Assembly: GCA_964517605.1 (NCBI GenBank) | Contig: CAZFCE010000005.1 | Location: forward strand, 1-64,000 | From: J095 sp964517605 | GTDB lineage: Bacteria > Chloroflexota > Anaerolineae > 4572-78 > J111 | DNA: 64,000 nucleotides | Reading direction: 5' to 3' | In this document: positions 33,701 to 40,957 of the stretch, piece by piece | Numbering within the stretch: position 1 is the first letter of the stretch | How the letters are laid out: each line of letters starts with the position of its first letter | Program-made: the position numbers and the translations under genes | Notes under the pieces: model-generated | What the model saw: the letters and a program-made list of their open reading frames with translations, nothing else | Databases searched by the model: none | Told to the model about the DNA's origin: nothing

Positions 33701-34095
33701 GGCCCGTATTCTTTTTCAAATCTTTCTAATACGGGGTTGGCCGAAACCAGTCCTTTATCAAACAATAATTGCCGGTACGGCTGGCCAAGACTTTGCTCAA
33801 AAATGCTGGCCGGCACAACTTCACCCAGCCCCGTGTTTTGTCCATCGGCGCGCCATTGTAATTTAACCATAAACTCGGTTTGGGTTTCGGCGCGCAACAT
33901 AAAAGAAATATTTTCGCAGCCCAGCACTGGCCCGGTTTGGTTTAGCAAATTCTGAATCAGGCCGGTTTCATCCTCGGCGGCCTCGGCGGTGGCGGCCAGT
34001 TTCCATATTTCGGCCCGCAACTGTTCAAGTTCCACCAGCCGGCTGGGTGAAAAATCCGTTCCCTTTGAGGGATCAACATCCTGGTTTTGAGTCAT
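30721..34095 (-). CDS. Hybrid sensor histidine kinase, GAF/PAS multi-domain with C-terminal receiver
   Basis: 1124 residues, no membrane segment, so cytosolic. Domain order: GAF (about 40-185), PAS (195-320), PAS with PAC (325-450), GAF (455-600), PAS (620-735), HisKA with the acceptor in AGIAHHFNNIL (about 777), HATPase with TDTGSGIT and GEGTGLGLSQV, then a receiver (about 1005-1120) with the phospho-acceptor in VLSDMMMPDIDG. A cysteine cluster (KCDGTLHCAVCNQ) is inserted in the ATPase domain between the N box and G1 box; such CxxC inserts may bind metal. GGGAG precedes the ATG at 7 bases. It lies 17 bases after one GT39-like gene and 41 bases before another, so it is probably part of that operon and may sense a state linked to envelope synthesis. 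Confidence 0.92.
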   Translation of the reverse strand: MTQNQDVDPSKGTDFSPSRLVELEQLRAEIWKLAATAEAAEDETGLIQNLLNQTGPVLGCENISFMLRAETQTEFMVKLQWRADGQNTGLGEVVPASIFEQSLGQPYRQLLFDKGLVSANPVLERFEKEYGPRSVLIVPYGTPQQPEGYITVNNFTCAKEYSPAEIDLFIELSKIIHLKSKQLQTQTALRESETRYRQIFETNQAIKLLIDPADGRIVAANQAAARFYGYDIPALTQMRIMDINVMSPAQVQQEMDRACNTERLFFEFRHRLASGEIREVEVYSGPVKNPPHDLLYSIVHDVTERHQAEAALYAQRERLDLVLKGANLGMWDWNIPTGEVVFNARWAEMLGYTLAEIEPNVSSWEKLLHPDDKPGVMTVLTDHLAGRTSVYQTEHRLRAKSGEWIWVLDSGMVLARDNQGNPLRAAGIHQDITQRKEAEWLLQLQRNLTLTLSATSNIVEAFQQVLAAAFQIEGIDCGGGYLIDERTGGLTLVAHQGLPPQFIKNTAYYPADAPQTRLVMAGWPLYTQYNTITDNNDDPNTENLRALAVIPVLHDDQVIAALNLASHTHDVISVNARAAIEVIASQIGGVIARIRAEAAQQETRQNLQTLFDTVNDFLFVLDAKGNIIKTNPVVQQRLGYSAKELTKMQVLEVHPPNRRAEAEAIIVAMLAGEQTVCPIPLITKTGQLIPVETKVVLGQWNGQPSLFGLSRDITERQQSEQVLHHSHRQLEAALAELRETQEKMIQQERLAAVGQLAAGIAHHFNNILTSILGFTELLQLSPGTPPSIQARLQKINASSKRAAHLVRQITDFSRKTIIQPQQIDLIAFTTDSIRFLETTLPENIQINFSLEAGPDQYLVKADPTQLQEIITNLAINAKNAMPNGGKLHFNLAWVKCDGTLHCAVCNQPITGEWLQLTVTDTGSGITANILPRIFEPFFTTRELGEGTGLGLSQVVGIVEQHRGHTRVDSRVGYGTTFTIYLPPLLPAEEIAELRQLRRGHGEIILVIEDEPSVLEITTAMLESLDYRVFPAPTGEKAIALFDNFRDKIALVLSDMMMPDIDGEKLFERFKAKNPRLKMVMMSGYPPEERGARLLEQGVLGWCQKPMSIGQLAQTVSAALSTETK

Positions 34096-34112
34096 GGGTT
34101 ATCTCCCAAAAA

Positions 34113-36092
34113 TCAGGGCGGCGGTAAATTGATGACACCCGCCGGCTGGCCGGCCTCGGCGGCAAAAACGGCCACCTGTAGCCGGTAATCGCCCATCGGA
34201 ATGGGCAGTTGCGCCTGATTTTTGAATAGTTTGGTGTCGTTGTTAGCCGGGTCTGGCAGCCGGGGCGCGGAAACGGCCACGGCCTGCACCGGCGGTTCTC
34301 CGGTGGCGCTGGCCAAAATGCGGATTTCGTCGGTTTCTTGCCAGCCGGATTGTTTGAGCCAGTAAATATCAACATAAACGGTGGCCGGGCCGGTGGCAAG
34401 TTTGGTAATATTATAGCCAAACACAGAAATTTTGCCGGGAATTTGCTGTTCTTTTTCCAGCGGATTGAGCCAGCGCCAGCCGCCATTCAATTTGTACACG
34501 CGGATAACCGGGCCGGGCTGGCGGCGCAACAGGGTTTCAGACCACGGGCCGTACCGCTGGTCAAACAAAAACCAGTTGCCGGGTAGCCAGTACGGTTGAA
34601 ACTCCTGCACCGGGCCGAGGCCGTTCAGTTCCGCCAGCCAGCGCAGCCGCCCGGCCTCAATTTCCGGGTCGGAAAAGGCGCGGTCATGGTGAAAATCGCT
34701 GGTTAAAACATATTGCACGCCGCGTTCTTGCAGCCGGGCCAGGTGTTGGTCGCCTTCAAATGATTGCTCTTTTTCCTGAACATACGGCAAATTCACCCGC
34801 CCGGTCACATCGTAGCGCGGAATGGCGTGCATTTCGGTGTAAAGAACGGAACCGGCGGGCACGTTTTGTTGCAGCCAATCGGCGGCTTGCTGGCGGGTAT
34901 CGGGGCGGCTCAACACTACGCCCAACCACAGCGACATAACCAACGGTTGCAGTAATAATAAAATTGATGCCGTTGCCAGCGTTGCCGGTCGCAGCCCAAA
35001 CCGGCGCTTTAACCGAGACAACCCGGCGGCAACCAGCACCAGCAGCGGCGGCAACGCCGGTAAAATAAAGCGCACAAAAAACATTTGCTGCGATCCCATC
35101 AGCAGGTAAAGCAGCAACGGAAAAATCAGCAGCAGCCAATCGCGCCGGTCGCGGTAAAAAAATGCCAACGCCACCACCGCTGCAAAAGCCGGCAGCATCA
35201 GCCAGCCCGCGCCCCAGCCCAGCGTTTTGAGATAAAAAATCCAGCCGCCCGCCGGGTCAAGTAACAAATCGTGGTAGCCAGATTGGCCGTATTCCGAAAG
35301 CTGGCTCAAGCGCCGCAGCGTTTCGGGCCACGCCCAAACCGCCACCGGCGCGGCAGCGGCAAAACTGATAGGAATCAGCGCCAGCCCGGCCCACAACCGG
35401 CGCGACGCCGCCACTGGCAGCCAACGGGCGCGTTGTTGCCGCCAGTAAAACCCGTGGGCCGCCAGCAGCACCATCACCAAATAGATGCCGGTGTATTTTA
35501 CGGCTACCGCCAGCCCAATTGCCACGGCGGTGGCCAGGTAGTAAAACCACGTTCCCCGGCGCAAAATGCCCGCCGCCAGGTACAACACCACCACCGCCAG
35601 CAGCGTGAGCGGGGTATCGTTCACGGCAAAATGAGATTCGCGCACCGGCAAAAATGAGGCGGCCAAAAACAGCGCCGCCAGTAACCCCACCGTTTGGTTA
35701 TACAGCCGCCGGCCCACCGCAAACAGCAGCGCCACGGTTAGCACGCCCGCCGCCGCGCTGGTCAATCGCCCGGTGTACTGCAAAAACGTCCGCCAGCCGG
35801 TATCGGTTACGGCGGCTTTAAAATCACCGCCCAGCCCGGCGACATATAACCAATCAAATGCGCCAAGCACCGTTTTAAACAGCGGCGGGTTATTGAGCTT
35901 TTGCAGCTCATCCAGCGTTTGTTTTGGCCCCTGTAAAAAGGCCACACCGGCATCAACGTACTGGTGTTCGTCGTCGTGGTAAACGTAGGGCAGGCCAAAG
36001 GCCAGGCCGTTGACTCGCAGCAAAAACGCCAGCAGCAAAATAACCGGCAGCGCCGGATATGGAGTTGAGAGCAATTTAGGCCAGGGTTTCAA
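34113..36092 (-). CDS. GT39/PMT-type glycosyltransferase
   Basis: 659 residues starting with TTG at 36092. First extracytoplasmic loop: YHDDEHQYVDAGVAF, with the Asp-Glu active-site motif. About 11 membrane segments reach residue 395. MFFVRFILPALPPLLVLVA corresponds to the RYLLPxFP region. A soluble extracytoplasmic part follows, ending in a divergent form of the shared beta module (about 540-659: ISVFGYNITK, VDIYWLKQSG, MGDYRLQVAVF), in which the PTxxW segment is missing. It lies 11 bases behind the upstream gene and 17 bases ahead of the sensor kinase, so all three are likely on one transcript. Confidence 0.83.
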   Translation of the reverse strand: MKPWPKLLSTPYPALPVILLLAFLLRVNGLAFGLPYVYHDDEHQYVDAGVAFLQGPKQTLDELQKLNNPPLFKTVLGAFDWLYVAGLGGDFKAAVTDTGWRTFLQYTGRLTSAAAGVLTVALLFAVGRRLYNQTVGLLAALFLAASFLPVRESHFAVNDTPLTLLAVVVLYLAAGILRRGTWFYYLATAVAIGLAVAVKYTGIYLVMVLLAAHGFYWRQQRARWLPVAASRRLWAGLALIPISFAAAAPVAVWAWPETLRRLSQLSEYGQSGYHDLLLDPAGGWIFYLKTLGWGAGWLMLPAFAAVVALAFFYRDRRDWLLLIFPLLLYLLMGSQQMFFVRFILPALPPLLVLVAAGLSRLKRRFGLRPATLATASILLLLQPLVMSLWLGVVLSRPDTRQQAADWLQQNVPAGSVLYTEMHAIPRYDVTGRVNLPYVQEKEQSFEGDQHLARLQERGVQYVLTSDFHHDRAFSDPEIEAGRLRWLAELNGLGPVQEFQPYWLPGNWFLFDQRYGPWSETLLRRQPGPVIRVYKLNGGWRWLNPLEKEQQIPGKISVFGYNITKLATGPATVYVDIYWLKQSGWQETDEIRILASATGEPPVQAVAVSAPRLPDPANNDTKLFKNQAQLPIPMGDYRLQVAVFAAEAGQPAGVINLPPP

Positions 36093-36103
36093 AAGATTTT
36101 TGC

Positions 36104-38470
36104 CTATGGCGTAACGTTAAGTTGGGGTTGGGTAATTTTGTAAACGGCGTAATTATCTATTTCCAGAATTTTTTCCACAAATTTGCCCTGCGCCAGAAAA
36201 CTTTGCAGTTCGGTTGCGGAAAGTCCCAGCCGGTTGTAGTCTGCGGGCGTCCAGTGGGGCGAGATAACCAGGTGAGTGAAACCGGCCAAACCGGTGAGTT
36301 TTTGCGGAATGCGGAATTGAAAGCGGACGTCCTGCTCGTAGTAGGGCATGCGCGGGTCGGTGGTGAGGATTTTTACCGGCGCGGGTTCCCGGTTGAGCCT
36401 GGTTTTGATGGCCTGGTAAGCGTGATAATCGGAGCCAAAGGCCTGGGCAAAAACCGCCGAATTTTGCTGCCCGGCGGCAAAAATTTCGGCTTCGGCGCGG
36501 TTGGCCAAATACCATTCCACCCGAAAGTTGGTAACGGGCCACAGCGGAACGGCGGGTTTGGCCGTTTTTAGCGCCACCGCCGACAGAATCAGCGTGTCTA
36601 TGTTGTTATCGGCAAACGTGCGGGCGTTAATGCTGGTGAGCGTGGCCAAATTGAGGTGCTTTACCTGGCGTTGTAACTCCGGGCCAAACAGCAGGTAATC
36701 CCAATCCACCAGCAACCAGTCGCCGGCAATGCCCAGCCGGGCCGTGGCAGGGATTTGGCCATCCAGGTAGCGAAAAATCGGGGCCATATAAGGCCGCTCG
36801 ATGGTGCGCCGGTCGTAATAATCCAGCCCGGCCAGTTGCCCTACGGGCCGGTGAAAGTTGTGCGTGGCACTCCAGGTGAGCACCCAAATGGCTGTCAGCA
36901 CGGCTGCCCAGCGCAACGGCGCGACCCGCCGGCAGCCATCATAAAAACCGGCCAGCAGCGGCGCGCCCAGCGTTACGCCAATCATCAAATACCGGCCCAT
37001 GTACGGCTGCCAGCGAATGAGCAGGGCAAAGGCCGCTATAAACCCAACGGCGGTTAAGGCCGTAAACCAGCGCCAGATGTTTTTGTGATGGGTAAAGGGC
37101 GCAATCACCAGTTGATAGCCCAGCGCCGGCAGCAGTAGTAAAAAACTGAGCGGGCCGTACCAACTTAAACCATCCCGCGAGACAAAATAGCGGCCATCGG
37201 TAAAGCTAAAGGTGGCGTCGCCCCAACTGGTATTGGGCAGGTTGGGATCAAGATGGAACAGGGCAAACATGGCCGCGCCGATTGAGGGCCGCCACTGCTG
37301 GATAAATTCGATGACCGGCGCGGGCAGGCCGGTGGGGTCGGCAAACTGGTAGCCAATGCGGGCCAAGTTAGTGACCAGCGCCGCCAGCGATGGGCTGCCA
37401 ATGGTGTGTTCGCTACCAATTGCGGGCGGGCCAAACGGCCAGCCGTAGAGAAACCAGTCCAGCGCGTAATTGTACGCGCCCAAAAAAATCAGCCCCAGGC
37501 CGGCTGCCGCGCCAAAGAAAAAGGCTTTGGCCAGATATTGCCGGGGTTGAGTTAAAACCAGCCAACCCACCATCAGCCCCAGACCGGGCATGGCCAAAAA
37601 CGACAGGTTTTTGGTTCCGGCGGCCAGGCCAAAGGCCAACCCGGCCAGCCCCAAACCCGGCCAACTCTGGCGAAACCGGCAGCGCAGCCCATCGAGCAGA
37701 AAGAACAGCAGGGCCATTACAAAAAGGGCGGCCACAATATCATTTTTGGTCGAAGTGGATTGCGCCACGACAATTACAAACGAACTCCAGCCCAACGCGG
37801 CAAACAACCCGGCTGGCCGCGAAAACTGAAGTTGCCGGGCAATGCCGTAAATGGCAACCATAGTAAAGCCGGTGGCAAACCACTGCAAAAAACCGGCCAG
37901 CAGGTCGGTGCCCCACAGCGCGGTGAGCCACAGCAGCCCAATTTCGGCGTTAAAGGGATGGATGATTTTAACCAGATTGGGCGCGTAAAACTGGTTTAAA
38001 TTGCCCTGTTGCAGCCAATAGGCTACTCTGGAAAGGTGGTACAGGTAGCTATCGTTGGTATTGGGCGGCACGGCCAAAATCAGGTAGGCGCCCAGCAGCA
38101 TGGCCGCCAGCGTGACCGCGCCCAACGCGGCAACATCCCAATTTTGAGCGGAAAATTCCTTGAACCCGGTTTTTAACCGGAGAAGCTGTTTTTGCGCGGA
38201 CTCAAACAACAAGGGGCCAAATTTTATTACCAGCGGCAGGGTAAAAATGGCCGTCAGCGCGTGGGCCAGCAGCAACCCGGCCAAACTCAGCCGGTTTAAC
38301 AACGATAACGCCTCGGCCAGCAGCACCACCACGCTGTAGGCGATAATCACAAAGGCCAGCAGGTTGGCGACCATGCCGCGCAGCCGGGCGGCGGCCAGCA
38401 ACCCGATTGCAGTTACGGTTAACAGAGTTAGGCCGGTGGCCAGGGTGACGGCGCTAAAAAAGTAGTTCAT
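36104..38470 (-). CDS. Polytopic membrane protein, GT-C glycosyltransferase-like, without beta module
   Basis: 788 residues. Four helices in the first 110 residues precede a GT-C-like core, in which the first large loop reads PNTNDSYLYHLSRVAYWLQQ: an Asp is present but the usual Glu beside it is not. WQPYMGRYLMIGVTLGAPLLAG corresponds to the conserved RY region. The last 230 residues are soluble and do not match the beta module seen in the neighbours. It is closest in overall layout to dolichyl-phosphate-mannose-mannosyltransferase-like proteins, but whether it is an active enzyme cannot be said. It starts 6 bases after the upstream gene. Confidence 0.75.
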   Translation of the reverse strand: MNYFFSAVTLATGLTLLTVTAIGLLAAARLRGMVANLLAFVIIAYSVVVLLAEALSLLNRLSLAGLLLAHALTAIFTLPLVIKFGPLLFESAQKQLLRLKTGFKEFSAQNWDVAALGAVTLAAMLLGAYLILAVPPNTNDSYLYHLSRVAYWLQQGNLNQFYAPNLVKIIHPFNAEIGLLWLTALWGTDLLAGFLQWFATGFTMVAIYGIARQLQFSRPAGLFAALGWSSFVIVVAQSTSTKNDIVAALFVMALLFFLLDGLRCRFRQSWPGLGLAGLAFGLAAGTKNLSFLAMPGLGLMVGWLVLTQPRQYLAKAFFFGAAAGLGLIFLGAYNYALDWFLYGWPFGPPAIGSEHTIGSPSLAALVTNLARIGYQFADPTGLPAPVIEFIQQWRPSIGAAMFALFHLDPNLPNTSWGDATFSFTDGRYFVSRDGLSWYGPLSFLLLLPALGYQLVIAPFTHHKNIWRWFTALTAVGFIAAFALLIRWQPYMGRYLMIGVTLGAPLLAGFYDGCRRVAPLRWAAVLTAIWVLTWSATHNFHRPVGQLAGLDYYDRRTIERPYMAPIFRYLDGQIPATARLGIAGDWLLVDWDYLLFGPELQRQVKHLNLATLTSINARTFADNNIDTLILSAVALKTAKPAVPLWPVTNFRVEWYLANRAEAEIFAAGQQNSAVFAQAFGSDYHAYQAIKTRLNREPAPVKILTTDPRMPYYEQDVRFQFRIPQKLTGLAGFTHLVISPHWTPADYNRLGLSATELQSFLAQGKFVEKILEIDNYAVYKITQPQLNVTP

Positions 38471-38476
38471 GGCGGT

Positions 38477-40957
38477 TTAATGCAACTGTGGATTAGCCGG
38501 TAATTGTAAACAATCAGCGGCAGTTTGGCCGGTTTGCGCCGGGATGATTTGCCCGCTGCCGGCAATTTTCAGGCAGATGGTCGCCGCGCCGGAGTTGGCG
38601 GAGTTGGCCGGCAACGGGTACGTAACCGGCACAATCGCTCCTCGCGCAATCGCGCCGATGGCCAGTTGCGGCGGAAAGATGGGGGCCGGCAGGCTGCCGC
38701 CGGCGGCTTGAACATCCAGTTGAAAGGCTTGTACCAGGCCGGGGTCGGGGCTGCTGACCGGCTGCCAGTACAGCGTTAACTCTGCCGCGCCGGGCCGGTA
38801 GCCCACCAGTCGCAGCGCGCTGCCGTAGGCAACCTGCAACGGGCTGGCGTTGGCCGGCAGGCCGGTTTTAGCCACGGTCTTCAGCGCCGTGGCCACATCC
38901 TGTAATTCTATGTGCCCGTCCGGGCGCACGGCCACCAGCGCCAACCCCGAAGGCGCAACAGGCGCAGCATCCAGCCCCAGCTTTAAATCATACAACCCGG
39001 CGGGGGCGTTTACCGCCGCCAGATTGCACTCGCTCTCCACAAAAGCGCCCGGCGTTTGGGCATCGGTTTCAAACCCGGCGGTTGGCCGGCAATCGGCCCA
39101 GCGGATTGCGCCACCGGCCAGCGGGGTTAGCCCAATCTGCACCGGCGGCTGGCTTTCGCTCAGGTTGTGCCAGTACAGGCTCAGTTGGCCGTCATTTAAA
39201 TTAAAACCATACGCCGCCAGCGCCTTTTCCTGCCGGTTGGCGGCGGGCGCTACCGGGTGCCGGATGGGGTTGCGGTAGATGAGGGCGTAATCAACCCCGG
39301 CAATGGTTACGCGGTGCTCCGGTGGGTAATGGTCGCGGAAAAATGGCCAGTAGTTGGCGTTGCCCTTCATCAGCCGATCCCACAGATAGTAAACCACGTA
39401 ATCGGCTTGGGCAACCTGCTCAAGCGAGTTGCACAGCAAAACCTGTTTGCCGGTAAAAAACGGCTCAAATACGGTTTTGGCCCGGCAGGTTGTAACGGTC
39501 AATTCCGGGGCATTGGGCAAGTTGTTGAGGTAAGCGGCGGCTTCGTTCATGCCTTCGCCCCAGCTAAAATCCATAATTTTGCCGGCGGCGGGCGCGCCAC
39601 CTAACAAGGGGTTGAAGTAAGTAAAGTAATATGGATACGAACCGGCCACCAGCCAGCCTTGCCCGGCCAGAATAACGGCGCACAGTAGTGGCAGCGCCCA
39701 CCACCGGGCGAATTTGTTGGCCAGCCACACCAGCCCGGCGGCGGCTAAAATATCAACCGCCGGAAAAATGGGCAGCAGGTAACGCGGCATCTTTTTGGGC
39801 GAGGTTGTTTCAAAAATGAACATGGCCACCACAAACAAAATCAGCGCAATTTCAACCGGATGATCCAGCAGCCAGCGGCGGCTGCTTGTGGCCCATTGCC
39901 GCCGTCCGGCGATTATTGTGGCCACCGCCAGCGTCGCCAGCCCCAGCAATTCCAGCGGCGAGGTGCTGAACAGCCACGCCACCGGGTAAAACAGCGGGCC
40001 GGGGTCGTCGGTGATGCTGCCCAGAAAAAAGTGCAGGTGGCCGTCCAGCGCCAAATCGGTGGTTTGGGTGAACAGGGTCTGGATTACCAGTACGGGCGCT
40101 ACCCACAGCGCCGGAAAAAACAGCGTGGCCGAGGCGGCAGCGGCGACACTCCACAACAAGCCGTCCACCACCAGCTGCCGCACGGTCAACCCGATGGGCC
40201 GGCGGTGCGGCATCCACCGGTGAACCGCATAAAAAATCCCCAGCAGCGCCAGGTACGGCCCCAAAAACCAGCCCACGGCTTTGGTTAGCACCGCCAGCCC
40301 GCCCAACCCGCCCGAAACCAGCAGCCAGCCCCGGCTCCAGCCGCGCAGCCAGTAACCCATCATCGCCAGCGCGGAGAGCGTGATAAAGGTTGTTACCAGC
40401 GCGTCGTGGTGCAAAATGCGCGACAGGGCAATGTGGAACGGATTTAAGGCCAGCAGCAGCGCCGCCGTAATAGCAATGGGCCGGGCCAGCAACCGCTGCG
40501 TTAGAATGTAGAAAAACAACACAAACAAGGCCGAAACCACCACCACCGGCAGTCGGGTGGCGGTAATCAGTTGGGGGTCGGCAGTAAACATGGCCTCGGT
40601 TTGCAGGTAGGTGGCCAAATCAACACCGGCGGGCCGCGCCGTTTGCCAGTAACGCGCCAGCAGCCCCAGGCTACCGCTCCACATGGTGGTAACGCCGGGG
40701 TGGGTGGATTGCAGCGTGCAGGCCAGCCCGCGGGCAGCCACCGCCCGGCCCTGATCGGCGGGCGGGCATTCCTGCTGACTGGTTAGCCCGCTCAAAAACC
40801 AGCGCGACCGCTCCAGCCAGGTGGGTTCATCTACGGTAAGAAAAACGCCCAACCCCGGCAATCTCACGGCCAGCGCCAGCAGAAAAATAACAAGCGGGAT
40901 GCCCCACGTTTGGGCCAGCGCAACGGTGAAAATGTGGTTGCCCGGTTTGTTTATCAT
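38477..40957 (-). CDS. GT39/PMT-type glycosyltransferase with two C-terminal beta modules
   Basis: 826 residues from ATG at 40957; a GTG three bases upstream is also possible. Either start overlaps the stop of the upstream gene, so translation is coupled. First loop TVDEPTWLERSRWF has the Asp-Glu motif, and THPGVTTMWSGSLGL is shared with the gene at 57511. The core ends with KKMPRYLLPIFPAVDILA and YPYYFTYFNPLLGG, then SWGEGMNEAAAYLN, a signature common to six proteins here. Two beta modules follow (about 585-826). The first is a subtype with two Cys (WADCRPTAGFET, FVESEC) shared with the gene at 54563; the second is divergent. Confidence 0.85.
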   Translation of the reverse strand: MINKPGNHIFTVALAQTWGIPLVIFLLALAVRLPGLGVFLTVDEPTWLERSRWFLSGLTSQQECPPADQGRAVAARGLACTLQSTHPGVTTMWSGSLGLLARYWQTARPAGVDLATYLQTEAMFTADPQLITATRLPVVVVSALFVLFFYILTQRLLARPIAITAALLLALNPFHIALSRILHHDALVTTFITLSALAMMGYWLRGWSRGWLLVSGGLGGLAVLTKAVGWFLGPYLALLGIFYAVHRWMPHRRPIGLTVRQLVVDGLLWSVAAAASATLFFPALWVAPVLVIQTLFTQTTDLALDGHLHFFLGSITDDPGPLFYPVAWLFSTSPLELLGLATLAVATIIAGRRQWATSSRRWLLDHPVEIALILFVVAMFIFETTSPKKMPRYLLPIFPAVDILAAAGLVWLANKFARWWALPLLCAVILAGQGWLVAGSYPYYFTYFNPLLGGAPAAGKIMDFSWGEGMNEAAAYLNNLPNAPELTVTTCRAKTVFEPFFTGKQVLLCNSLEQVAQADYVVYYLWDRLMKGNANYWPFFRDHYPPEHRVTIAGVDYALIYRNPIRHPVAPAANRQEKALAAYGFNLNDGQLSLYWHNLSESQPPVQIGLTPLAGGAIRWADCRPTAGFETDAQTPGAFVESECNLAAVNAPAGLYDLKLGLDAAPVAPSGLALVAVRPDGHIELQDVATALKTVAKTGLPANASPLQVAYGSALRLVGYRPGAAELTLYWQPVSSPDPGLVQAFQLDVQAAGGSLPAPIFPPQLAIGAIARGAIVPVTYPLPANSANSGAATICLKIAGSGQIIPAQTGQTAADCLQLPANPQLH

